Shown one piece after another: positions 8,956 through 17,365 of a stretch of 35,286 nucleotides of DNA. The translations under genes were made by a program, and so were the position numbers. Numbering within the stretch: the stretch's first letter is position 1; each line of letters begins with the position of its first letter. The DNA lies in NCBI GenBank assembly GCA_004295015.1, contig SHNE01000019.1:1-35286 (forward strand), written 5' to 3'. The notes beneath the pieces are model-generated. The model was not told the origin of the DNA. It did no database searches and was given only the letters and a program-made list of their open reading frames with translations. Origin of the DNA: Bacteroidota bacterium (GTDB lineage Bacteria; Bacteroidota; Bacteroidia; AKYH767-A; 2013-40CM-41-45).

Positions 8956-8963
8956 CAAATGTA
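8956..8963 (-). promoter_or_regulatory. -7 promoter element TACATTTG before rpsA
   Basis: Exact TAnnTTTG match on the minus strand, ending 49 bases before the rpsA ATG, giving a leader of about 45 bases. The TTG further upstream is spaced only 15 bases away, too short for the usual -33 box. The 242-base gap to ispH holds nothing else I can identify. Confidence 0.5.
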
Positions 8964-9148
8964 TCAAATTATCTCTTACAAGAAAAGCGAAAGGGTGCAT
9001 TATTTTTAACAAAAAAGGAGCATGAAATGCCTGACAGTAAGTGATGGCCTAAATCATGCTTCTATCCTGCGAAAGAAGCCAGAACCGGCTAATTGTCAGT
9101 AAATTAATAACTAAAAATAAAGACAGTAAAAGCCTGAAAGTTTAAATA

Positions 9149-10036
9149 TCAGACCAGATCAGGCAAGGTAAGGTAATCCTCTACTTTCTTCATGAGCCAC
9201 ATGGGCGTAGAAGTGGCGCCGCAAATGCCGACTGAATTTGCTCCTTCGATCCATTTTTGGTCGATCTCGTCGACATCAGAAATGAAATAGGATCTGGGAT
9301 TTATTGATTTGCAAACTTCGAATAAGACTTTCCCATTGGAGCTCTTTTTACCTGAAACAAAAATGATGACATCGTGATCTGCAGAGAACTTCTTCAGCTG
9401 AGGCTCGCGATTGGAAACCTGGCGGCATACGGTATCATTGGAATTTAAAAACTCATCCCGGATTTCACTTTCCTGCGCATTTTTCGATCGCTCTTCGATA
9501 AGTGCCTTCATCTTCTCGAACCCCCGGGTGCTTTTAGTGGTTTGTGAAAAGAAATATATAGGTTTGGAATAATCTACCTTATCAAGATCTTCTTCATTCC
9601 GAACCAGGATGGCATCCCCTTTTGTTTGTCCGACCAAGCCCATCACTTCTGCATGTCCTGCCTCTCCATAAATCACAACCTGACCATCCTTATCATTCAT
9701 TTCATCAACGCTGATTCGGACCCTGTTTTGTAACTTGAGAACAACAGGGCAAGAGGCATCAATCAATTCGATGTTATTTTCCAGGGCTATTTTATAGGTT
9801 TCCGGAGGTTCACCATGCGCTCTGATCAAGACCTTGCAGTCTTTCAGTTGTTTCAAACGCTCATGATCGATGATTTCAAGTCCTTTTGCACGTAATCTGT
9901 CAACCTCCACATTATTGTGTACAATATCGCCAAGGCAATACAGTTTTCCTGAATTATCAAGTTCGTCTTCGGCCATTTGAATGGCATAAACTACACCAAA
10001 ACAAAAACCTGAATGAGAATCAATAGTGACTTGCAT
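9149..10036 (-). CDS. ispH: 4-hydroxy-3-methylbut-2-enyl diphosphate reductase
   Basis: Iron-sulfur enzyme of the MEP isoprenoid pathway that makes IPP and DMAPP from HMBPP. 295 residues, normal length. The three cluster cysteines are Cys12 (GFCFGV), Cys96 (DASCPVV) and Cys204 (DTVCRQVSNR). Substrate-binding histidines fit His40 (DIVHNNVEV), His74 (RAHGEP) and His128 (AGHAEVMG). The SGKKSSNGK and GATSTPMW segments are the usual late motifs. It follows cmk on the same strand but has its own promoter with both elements, placed so close that the transcript may begin at or next to the start codon. Confidence 0.97.
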   Translation of the reverse strand: MQVTIDSHSGFCFGVVYAIQMAEDELDNSGKLYCLGDIVHNNVEVDRLRAKGLEIIDHERLKQLKDCKVLIRAHGEPPETYKIALENNIELIDASCPVVLKLQNRVRISVDEMNDKDGQVVIYGEAGHAEVMGLVGQTKGDAILVRNEEDLDKVDYSKPIYFFSQTTKSTRGFEKMKALIEERSKNAQESEIRDEFLNSNDTVCRQVSNREPQLKKFSADHDVIIFVSGKKSSNGKVLFEVCKSINPRSYFISDVDEIDQKWIEGANSVGICGATSTPMWLMKKVEDYLTLPDLV

Positions 10037-10041
10037 GAATA

Positions 10042-10073
10042 CAAAGGTAAGAATTCAATGAACCCTGTACAAA
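10042..10073 (-). promoter_or_regulatory. Full Bacteroidota promoter before ispH, near-leaderless
   Basis: On the minus strand TTTG (10070-10073) and TACCTTTG (10042-10049) are separated by 20 bases, matching the TTTG-N19-21-TAnnTTTG consensus in both elements and spacing. Only 5 bases lie between the -7 element and the ispH ATG at 10036, so the predicted transcript start is at or beside the start codon. Confidence 0.75.
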
Positions 10074-10098
10074 TCGAGAAATCAGGGCTAAATTCTGT

Positions 10099-10821
10099 TT
10101 ACACCGGAACGTTTAACTTTCTTAATTGTTCAAGGGAAAATTCCAGTTGTTCGTCCTGATTCATGTTAGAATTATCAAGGACAATGGCATCTTCAGCCTG
10201 ACGAAGAGGGCTCTCCTCTCTATTCGTGTCAGTATAATCACGGTCTTCAATATTCTTGGAAACTTCATCGATGGTTACCATGAAACCCTTTTCATTCAAT
10301 TCATCGAAACGTCGTTTTGCCCTGACGGATTTATTTGCCGTCATGAAAATCTTTAATTCAGCATCTTTAAAAACTTTTGTACCAATATCTCTCCCATCCA
10401 TCACAATTCCCTTATCCTTTCCATAACTCTGTTGGAGAGCGACCATTCTTTTTCTGATTTCAGGAATGGCACTGACAGGACTTACCCAGTCAGACACTTT
10501 CAGACTTCTTATCTTCTCTTCAACATTTTCTTCGTTCAAATAAACTTCAGAAAGTTTTGTTTCCGGGTTAAGATGAAAACTGATGTGAATGTGATCCATG
10601 AGTTTTTCAAGCTGAGACGAAGTCATGGCTTTCAACTCATCCAGGCTGATCCCGTGTCGCTGAATAAAAAGGGTAATGGCACGGTACATAGCCCCTGAAT
10701 CAATATAGCGGTAGTGCAATTTCTTCGCCAGCGCTTTCGCCATGGTACTTTTACCACAGGAAGAATATCCATCAATCGCAATAATTATTTTGCGTGTGTT
10801 CCGGTCCGGTTCTTCTTGCAT
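10099..10821 (-). CDS. cmk: (d)CMP kinase
   Basis: Phosphorylates CMP and dCMP with ATP in nucleotide recycling. Using the ATG at 10821 the protein has 240 residues, with the P-loop GYSSCGKST at 18-26, the DSGAMYRA substrate motif near 41-48, MDGRDIGTKVF near 149-159, and ANKSVRAKRRFDEL (lid region) after that. In-frame starts upstream (ATG at 10863, GTG at 10893) would add 14 or 24 residues with no family counterpart; AAGGA lies upstream of the 10821 ATG, and I prefer it, though the start is not certain. It lies between porQ and ispH on the same strand, an arrangement I recall from other Bacteroidota; the link of cmk to secretion is only positional. Confidence 0.94.
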   Translation of the reverse strand: MQEEPDRNTRKIIIAIDGYSSCGKSTMAKALAKKLHYRYIDSGAMYRAITLFIQRHGISLDELKAMTSSQLEKLMDHIHISFHLNPETKLSEVYLNEENVEEKIRSLKVSDWVSPVSAIPEIRKRMVALQQSYGKDKGIVMDGRDIGTKVFKDAELKIFMTANKSVRAKRRFDELNEKGFMVTIDEVSKNIEDRDYTDTNREESPLRQAEDAIVLDNSNMNQDEQLEFSLEQLRKLNVPV

Positions 10822-10979
10822 AGTAAAATGAGTTCCTTTTGGAATAAGTTCTTGTAAATTCATGGGCTTGGACAAAGAAACAAAGAAAGCCACGAAGTAC
10901 CAACCATGAAGCCTAATTATGCAAATCTTTTGTTCACAAAATCAGGCCATAAATAGTAGCGGAATACGATGAAATGCTT

Positions 10980-12020
10980 CTATTTTCTGTTGAACTCAGA
11001 TAAATTGGTTGAAATGGAAATATGGTTTGCCGCAGCCCCCAAATGATAGTTCCCGCGTCCATAACTGATGATGAACTTGCTCACCTTCAAACCCACTCCA
11101 AATGAGAAACCGCTTGTAGCCGGTCTGCCGGTTACCACGAGCTCCTGCCTCCGTTGGAAATTATAAGCTCCTCGAATGTGGAAATTTTTTGAAAGCAGGA
11201 TCTCAGCTCCTACAATAAAATGACGTGTCAGATTCTTGAAAAAATTTGTCTGCTTCAGTTCAGGCTCACCGGTGATTGGATCGACATCACCAAAATCGTT
11301 CGGATCTTCATATTTCAAATTATACTTTTCCAGGTGACGATGAGTCAGGCTAAATCGTAAGGGGGTGTGCGCCAATCTTTTTGATACGCCTAATAGGATT
11401 TCAGCAGGCAATGGCTCATTTACATTTTCAGTATAATTATTAATAAGTAGTCCTGCATTTCTTGCCTCGATCGTCACCGTCCATTGAGTCATCGTATCAT
11501 GGAAGCTTGCCGATAAATCAGCCGCAATGCCAAAAGCATTATAAATGTAGTAATCACTATAAATTCCTTTCAGGCTGGCACCGACGGAAAAATGACTGTT
11601 CAATGCTCTTGCCCAACCAATTTGAATGTCATAATCAGAGGCTTTGAAATTCCCTTCAATGTCACCATAAGTATTGGTTTCGTTAAAAGTACCGTAACCG
11701 GCATAATGAATCCCGGCCATAAATGTTCCATACTTTTCCAAGTGAAAGGCATATGCAGCATCGCCAAATTTTACTCCATCTACATAAGATACTCCACTAA
11801 AATACAGAGACTTATCCATTTCCTTATTAAGTAATGATGGAGCTTGAAATGCGAGGCTTAGGTCATTATCCTTAATACTTATGATCGTTCCTCCTAATGC
11901 GGCGACCCTGGCCGATGCCGGTATATTGAGGAAAGCAAAAGTGCTGGCTCCACCAAGCTGTGAGAAGGCTGAATAAGGGATGAGGCAAAGCAGAAATCCA
12001 ATGAGTCGGAGTTGATTCAT
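10980..12020 (-). CDS. porQ: Type IX secretion system protein PorQ
   Basis: Outer-membrane beta-barrel of the PorV/PorP-like group, part of the type IX attachment complex (with PorU, PorV and PorZ) that processes cargo C-terminal domains at the cell surface. With the ATG at 12020 it has 346 residues and a good signal peptide (MNQLRLIGFLLCLIPYSAFSQ); an in-frame ATG at 12065 adds 15 residues of no clear use. The diagnostic start of the mature protein, FAFLNIPASARVAALGG followed by DNDLSLAFQAPSLLN, is present, as are many alternating barrel strands ending KFIISYGRGNYHLGAA. Its presence fits the type IX sorting domains on other proteins here. It diverges from uvrA, with the two starts about 185 bases apart. 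Confidence 0.9.
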   Translation of the reverse strand: MNQLRLIGFLLCLIPYSAFSQLGGASTFAFLNIPASARVAALGGTIISIKDNDLSLAFQAPSLLNKEMDKSLYFSGVSYVDGVKFGDAAYAFHLEKYGTFMAGIHYAGYGTFNETNTYGDIEGNFKASDYDIQIGWARALNSHFSVGASLKGIYSDYYIYNAFGIAADLSASFHDTMTQWTVTIEARNAGLLINNYTENVNEPLPAEILLGVSKRLAHTPLRFSLTHRHLEKYNLKYEDPNDFGDVDPITGEPELKQTNFFKNLTRHFIVGAEILLSKNFHIRGAYNFQRRQELVVTGRPATSGFSFGVGLKVSKFIISYGRGNYHLGAAANHISISTNLSEFNRK

Positions 12021-12172
12021 AATTGTTTGCAAGGAAAGAATTTTGATTGAAATGGAACGAAACATTGCAGTTAATATTTCATTCTATAGCTTATTTTAAT
12101 AAACAATGAATCAGAAAAAGCGTTTTGTTAATCTACAATTAAACCCGGGGAATCTAGGCTTATTCTTTTCAG

Positions 12173-12180
12173 TACCTTTG
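12173..12180 (+). promoter_or_regulatory. -7 promoter element TACCTTTG before uvrA
   Basis: Exact TAnnTTTG match ending 24 bases before the uvrA ATG (12205). No TTTG lies at the -33 spacing. The same octamer occurs before ispH. Confidence 0.6.
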
Positions 12181-12204
12181 CAGGTCCATTTTGTGGAATA
12201 AATT

Positions 12205-15066
12205 ATGTCGAAAGAGAAAGAGCTTTTAGAAGTATTTGGTGCCAGAGTGCATAATTTGAAAAACATTGATCTAAGTTTTCCAAGAAATAAACTGGTTGTC
12301 ATTACCGGCCTAAGTGGTAGCGGAAAATCCTCCTTGGCATTCGATACAATTTACGCCGAAGGTCAGAGACGCTACCTGGAAAGCTTCTCGGCCTATGCCC
12401 GACAATTTCTCGGAAATATGGAACGCCCGGATGTAGACAGCATCAATGGTCTGAGTCCGGTGATTTCGATTGAACAGAAAACTACAAATCTAAACCCACG
12501 TTCAACCGTAGGTACAATAACAGAGATTTATGATTTCCTAAGGTTACTATATGCACGGGCTTCTGAAGCTGTGTCGTATGTAAGTGGAGAAAAAATGATT
12601 CAGCTGAGTGACGAGCAAATCATCGAACTCATCATTACAAAATTCAAAGGAAAGAAAATACTTCTGCTTGCTCCATTGATAAAGGCCCGAAAAGGTCATT
12701 ACAGGGAATTATTTGAACAGCTCTCTCAGCAAGGATACCTTCGTGTCCGCACAGATGGAAAATTGGTAGAACTTAAGAAAGGACTTCAACTCGACCGTTA
12801 TAAAACGCATGATGTTGAATTGCTCATTGACCGGCTGGAAATTTCGGCTCAATCAGCAGGAAGATTAGGCGAATCCATGGCTCTTGCAATGAAGCTGGGA
12901 AAAGGATCAATTCTGATTGTGGATGCCGAAAAAGAAAAGGAGCACTATTACAGTCGTCATCTCATGTGTCCAACTTCCGGTATTTCTTACGATGAACCGC
13001 AGCCAAACACTTTTTCATTCAATTCACCATACGGAGCGTGCAAACGTTGTAATGGTCTTGGAACGGTATCCGAAGTTGATTTACAAAGTATAATTCCTAA
13101 TCCTCTCTTAAGTATTAAAGCCGGTGGCATCAGCCCTCTTGGTCCGCAGAAGGATAATTGGATTTTCAAGCAGCTTATTGCACTTGGGAGAAAATACAAC
13201 TTTAACCTAAATACACCTATCAGTGATATCGCGGAAGATTCATTGAATGTCATCCTGTACGGATCTGATGATGTCTTGAATATTACGATGGACAATTCGG
13301 GAAATGCATCTTACAATCATCCGGCCTCTTATGAGGGCATCATCAATTTCATACTCGGACAAGACACAGAGCATGCGTCTCAATCGATGCGGAGGTGGAT
13401 TCAGAGTTTTATGCAGCAGGTAATTTGTCCGGAATGTAATGGATCAAGACTGAAAAAAGAATCTTTATACTTTAAGATCCACAATAAAAACATTTCCGAG
13501 TTGGCGAATATGGACGTCAGTCAGCTCAGCACATGGTTTAGCAAGCTTAACACTAATTTAAATAGTCGTCAGAAAAAAATTGGCCAGGAAGTAATAAAGG
13601 AAATCAGTAAGCGGATTCAGTTCTTACTGGACGTAGGACTGGATTATCTTACTCTCAACAGAACATCAAAAAGCCTAAGCGGTGGTGAGTCACAACGGAT
13701 ACGTCTTGCTACACAAATCGGGTCAAGGCTTGTAGGTGTTTTATATATTCTTGATGAGCCCAGCATTGGCCTGCATCAGAGAGATAATGTCAGGCTGATT
13801 AAATCCCTGCAAGATTTGCGCGACACGGGCAATACGGTAGTTGTAGTCGAACACGACAGGGAAACCATACTGGCAGCCGATTATGTATTGGATTTAGGAC
13901 CCGGTGCCGGAATACATGGCGGGGAAGTGGTTGCTCAAGGCACACCGGCAGAAATACTCTTACAAAAAAGTCTAACCACCGAATACCTGAACGGAACCCG
14001 ACAAATTGAAATCCCGGAGAAGCTCAGGAAAGGAAGCGGGAAATTTCTGGAGCTGAAAGGCGCCAAAGGCAACAACCTGAAAAATGTGAACATTAAAATT
14101 CCATTAGGAAAATTTGTTTGCGTCACCGGAGTTTCCGGAAGCGGTAAATCGACATTGATTAATGAGACGCTCTACCCTATTCTGAACGAGCACTTCTTTC
14201 ATGCACATCAAAAACCTTTGGAGTACAAAACCATCCGCGGACTTGAACATATTGATAAGGTTATAGAAATCGATCAGAGTCCGATTGGCAGAACGCCACG
14301 GTCCAATCCTGCCACTTATACCGGCGTGTTTACGGATATAAGAAATCTATTCTCTCAAATACCGGAAGCACAAATACGGGGATATGCACCCGGAAGATTT
14401 TCCTTTAATGTAAAAGGCGGACGATGTGAAACCTGCCAGGGAGGCGGAATGCGGGTGATTGAAATGAATTTTCTTCCGGATGTATATGTCGAATGTCAGA
14501 CATGCCGTGGTAAAAGGTATAATCGTGAAACTCTGGAAATAAGATACAGGGGCAAATCAATTTCAGACATACTCGATATGAGTATCGAGATGGCGGTTGA
14601 ATTTTTCGAAAGCATGCCACACATCCTCCATAAAATTAAAACACTTCAGGATGTAGGTCTGGGTTATATCACGTTAGGACAACAGAGTACAACCCTTTCA
14701 GGCGGAGAAGCACAAAGGGTGAAACTTGCAACCGAATTGTCGAAACGAGATACCGGCAACACCTTTTACATTCTTGATGAACCTACAACCGGTTTGCATT
14801 TTGAAGACATACGCATATTACTTGAGGTACTGAATCGATTGACCGATAAAGGAAATACGGTTCTTGTTATTGAACATAACATGGACGTGATTAAGGTGGC
14901 CGACTATATCATTGATCTCGGACCCGAAGGAGGAGAACGAGGGGGAAATATTGTCTGCGAGGGCTCTCCGGCTGAAATAATTAAGAACAAGCACAGTATT
15001 ACAGCTGAATTTCTAAGAAAAGAGCTCGAAAACAGCCTTGAATTAAGCAACCTTAGGAAAAACTAG
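12205..15066 (+). CDS. uvrA: Excinuclease ABC subunit A
   Basis: DNA-damage recognition ATPase of nucleotide excision repair; forms a dimer and loads UvrB. 953 residues, normal length. Two ABC ATPase modules are visible: Walker A GLSGSGKS at 35-42 and GVSGSGKS near 642-649, with signatures LSGGESQR near 491 and LSGGEAQR near 832. The C-terminal zinc module is intact (Cys741, Cys744, Cys764, Cys767). The first zinc module begins CPTSG at Cys255, so the second cysteine of the first CxxC pair is replaced by Ser258, while the later CKRC pair is present. The conserved FSFNSPYGAC between them is intact. It diverges from porQ and has a TACCTTTG promoter match. No sign of disruption. Confidence 0.98.
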   Translation: MSKEKELLEVFGARVHNLKNIDLSFPRNKLVVITGLSGSGKSSLAFDTIYAEGQRRYLESFSAYARQFLGNMERPDVDSINGLSPVISIEQKTTNLNPRSTVGTITEIYDFLRLLYARASEAVSYVSGEKMIQLSDEQIIELIITKFKGKKILLLAPLIKARKGHYRELFEQLSQQGYLRVRTDGKLVELKKGLQLDRYKTHDVELLIDRLEISAQSAGRLGESMALAMKLGKGSILIVDAEKEKEHYYSRHLMCPTSGISYDEPQPNTFSFNSPYGACKRCNGLGTVSEVDLQSIIPNPLLSIKAGGISPLGPQKDNWIFKQLIALGRKYNFNLNTPISDIAEDSLNVILYGSDDVLNITMDNSGNASYNHPASYEGIINFILGQDTEHASQSMRRWIQSFMQQVICPECNGSRLKKESLYFKIHNKNISELANMDVSQLSTWFSKLNTNLNSRQKKIGQEVIKEISKRIQFLLDVGLDYLTLNRTSKSLSGGESQRIRLATQIGSRLVGVLYILDEPSIGLHQRDNVRLIKSLQDLRDTGNTVVVVEHDRETILAADYVLDLGPGAGIHGGEVVAQGTPAEILLQKSLTTEYLNGTRQIEIPEKLRKGSGKFLELKGAKGNNLKNVNIKIPLGKFVCVTGVSGSGKSTLINETLYPILNEHFFHAHQKPLEYKTIRGLEHIDKVIEIDQSPIGRTPRSNPATYTGVFTDIRNLFSQIPEAQIRGYAPGRFSFNVKGGRCETCQGGGMRVIEMNFLPDVYVECQTCRGKRYNRETLEIRYRGKSISDILDMSIEMAVEFFESMPHILHKIKTLQDVGLGYITLGQQSTTLSGGEAQRVKLATELSKRDTGNTFYILDEPTTGLHFEDIRILLEVLNRLTDKGNTVLVIEHNMDVIKVADYIIDLGPEGGERGGNIVCEGSPAEIIKNKHSITAEFLRKELENSLELSNLRKN

Positions 15067-15241
15067 TCGTACTATGATAGGTTATGGCCTGACCTGATCA
15101 TTCGTCCAGATCAAGAACCACAGTTCACAATTAGATAAAAATTATTAAAATCTGTTTTTTATCCCTTTAGAAAGGATTCATTTTATAAGAATCCGGGCAT
15201 GATATAAATGTTTCAGGGAGAAAATAATTAAATTAAAAGCT

Positions 15242-15949
15242 ATGAATTTCGATGAGTTAAAAATACGCAAAGCCTTTTCTGATAAGGACTGGCAAGAGAT
15301 AAAAGCGCATGACACCTGGCAGATTTTTAAGATCATGTCAGAGTTTGTCGATGGCTTTGAGAAGATGAGTAAAATCGGACCATGTGTTTCCATCTTTGGA
15401 TCAGCGAGAACTAAACCTGAACACGAATTCTATAAGTTAGCAGAAGAAATAGCCTTTAAGCTTACCAAGGAAGGATATGGAATTATCACCGGAGGCGGTC
15501 CGGGTATAATGGAAGCAGCCAATAAAGGCGCTAAAACTGCAGGAGGAAAATCTGTCGGGCTGAATATCGAATTGCCTTTTGAGCAGTACTCCAACCCCTA
15601 TATTGATCCGGACAAACTTATTTCTTTCGATTACTTTTTTGTTAGAAAGCTCATGTTCATTAAGTATGCACAAGGTTTCGTTGTACTTCCCGGAGGTTTT
15701 GGTACTATGGACGAACTGTTTGAAGCCCTCACTCTCATCCAGACTAAAAAAATCGGAAAGTTCCCGATTGTGTTGGTTGGAAAGGAGTATTGGTCAGGAT
15801 TATTTGAATGGATAAAAACGACTCTGGTAAATGAAAAAATGATTGACCCGAATGACCTGAACTTAGTGCTGCTGGCTGAAAGCGCGGATCATGCCGTGAG
15901 TCATATCAATGAATTTTATTCACGCTACCTTTTGAAACCAAATTTTTAA
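15242..15949 (+). CDS. LOG-family (TIGR00730) Rossmann-fold nucleoside 5'-monophosphate phosphoribohydrolase
   Basis: 235 residues with the family's two signatures: ITGGGPGIMEAANKGA near residues 82-97 and VVLPGGFGTMDELFEALT near 147-164 (PGGxGTxxE). The family cleaves nucleoside monophosphates such as AMP or cytokinin ribotides to free base plus ribose 5-phosphate; in bacteria it is often thought to be nucleotide salvage. Cytoplasmic, no signal or membrane segment. It stands alone between uvrA (175-base gap, with a small GGATTC/GAATCC inverted repeat at 15174-15194) and the next gene (145-base gap). No exact promoter match was found. Confidence 0.93.
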   Translation: MNFDELKIRKAFSDKDWQEIKAHDTWQIFKIMSEFVDGFEKMSKIGPCVSIFGSARTKPEHEFYKLAEEIAFKLTKEGYGIITGGGPGIMEAANKGAKTAGGKSVGLNIELPFEQYSNPYIDPDKLISFDYFFVRKLMFIKYAQGFVVLPGGFGTMDELFEALTLIQTKKIGKFPIVLVGKEYWSGLFEWIKTTLVNEKMIDPNDLNLVLLAESADHAVSHINEFYSRYLLKPNF

Positions 15950-16094
15950 GTCTGCCAAATTCAAGGTCATTTTATTAGCCTAAATCACCTTTCATGGCAC
16001 TTCTGTTATCAACATTAAAAGTTGGATAACTGAGTACAAATCAGAGAATACAAAGTTCAATTGGTTGTAAATTCAACCATTGTAAATTTCTTTG

Positions 16095-17324
16095 ATGCTG
16101 AAATTATTTTCCGTATTTCTTTCTTCTCTGGCTGTTCTCCTCATGTCAATGTTTGGGGCATCAGACCCTGTCGTTTATGTGACGGCAGACAAACCCGGCA
16201 CCGTTGTACCGGGAAATTCTTTTGTGGTGAAAATGACCATTCACAAGGGACAGACACTAGGTTTTGCGCGCATACAACAATTTCTGCCGGCCGGATTCCA
16301 TGTGGAAGAGATGGAATCTGCAAACGCCCAGTTTATAGAAGACAGTTCCAGCATAAAGTTTATCTGGACACAAATGCCCGCCGCAGAAAGCTTTGAAATC
16401 ACATATAAGGTAAGGACGGATAAAAATCTCCAAGGCTTGCAGGTAATCAATGGAGTTTTAATTTACATCGAAGATGAGAAAACAGAGCAGTATGCCCTTC
16501 CTCCTATTGAAGTAAAAATTTCAGATGCGGTCTCGTCTGCTGATGATGCCACTATTCCTCAGATTGAAAGAAAACTCATAGCTACTGTCCCGGAGCTAAA
16601 TGAGTACAGAGTAGAATTAAAGATCAAACCGAATTCTGATATACGTCCGGCACGTTTTATTGATCAGATACCGGAAGGTTATGATGCTTTTGCGGGAACT
16701 TCTCATGGAGCACATTTTCTTTTTGCTGAAGGAGTGGTGACTTTCACCTGGGCAAATCTTCCTAATGATTCTGCTTTTACTATATCCTATACGGTAAGAT
16801 CCGCACAACGCCGTACACCTCCCAGCATCAATGGGATGCTTGTATATGGAAATTCTGCCATGACAATGGAGCTGGATTCATTAGACGCCAAGGATGACTT
16901 GTTTGCACAGGCATTGAAGACTACCGATGAATCTGCCGACAATATTACTGACGAGCTAATCGCCGCTGAATCAGACAAACAAGAATTATTGAATGCCGGA
17001 AATCAAACGGCAATCACACCCTTAATGATTCCAAGTGCTAAGGGAGGCATTTCTTTCCAGGTGCAAATTGCAGCCACGAAAAAGAGCCCTGTCAGGGATA
17101 CTAATTGGTTTAAAAAATATTATAAAGTCAATGAAGAAGTAAGTCTGACTTACCATGAAGGATGGAAAAAATATTTGATTGGATCGTTTGACAATTTCAA
17201 ATCAGCCAATCTCCATAAAAGAAAAACCAGAGAAAAAGTATCAGATGCATTTGTTGTTGCCTATCAGGACGGGCAAAGAATCAGCCTAAAGGCAGCATTG
17301 GATGCCAAAGAAACGAATCAATAG
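16095..17324 (+). CDS. Exported protein with two conserved repeats and a SPOR-like C-terminal domain
   Basis: About 409 residues from the ATG at 16095; the TTG just before it is not needed. The N-terminus (MLKLFSVFLSSLAVLLMSMF) is a signal peptide. Two similar beta-sandwich units follow (about 20-140 and 160-250): each has a (Q/D)xxPxG(F/Y)xxxx segment, then (T)FxW and a (F)xI(T/S)YxVR strand, as in DUF11-like conserved repeats. A Ser/Asp/Glu-rich linker (about 255-310) leads to FQVQIAATKK...YHEGWKKYLIGSFDNFKSANLHKRK, which looks like a SPOR fold (about 316-400), a family that binds denuded peptidoglycan glycans. The likely place is the periplasm, between outer membrane and wall. A one-base-imperfect TAAATTTC promoter lies directly before it. 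It is followed after 41 bases by the barrel gene, so they are probably co-transcribed. The exact role is unknown. Confidence 0.72.
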   Translation: MLKLFSVFLSSLAVLLMSMFGASDPVVYVTADKPGTVVPGNSFVVKMTIHKGQTLGFARIQQFLPAGFHVEEMESANAQFIEDSSSIKFIWTQMPAAESFEITYKVRTDKNLQGLQVINGVLIYIEDEKTEQYALPPIEVKISDAVSSADDATIPQIERKLIATVPELNEYRVELKIKPNSDIRPARFIDQIPEGYDAFAGTSHGAHFLFAEGVVTFTWANLPNDSAFTISYTVRSAQRRTPPSINGMLVYGNSAMTMELDSLDAKDDLFAQALKTTDESADNITDELIAAESDKQELLNAGNQTAITPLMIPSAKGGISFQVQIAATKKSPVRDTNWFKKYYKVNEEVSLTYHEGWKKYLIGSFDNFKSANLHKRKTREKVSDAFVVAYQDGQRISLKAALDAKETNQ

Positions 17325-17365
17325 ATCCAAATTTAAGCTGCAAACACGCACTCAAAAAAAACATT

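Noticed and set aside
15174..15194. GGATTC/GAATCC inverted repeat after uvrA as a terminator
   Set aside because: Stem of only 6 bp and no T run follows.
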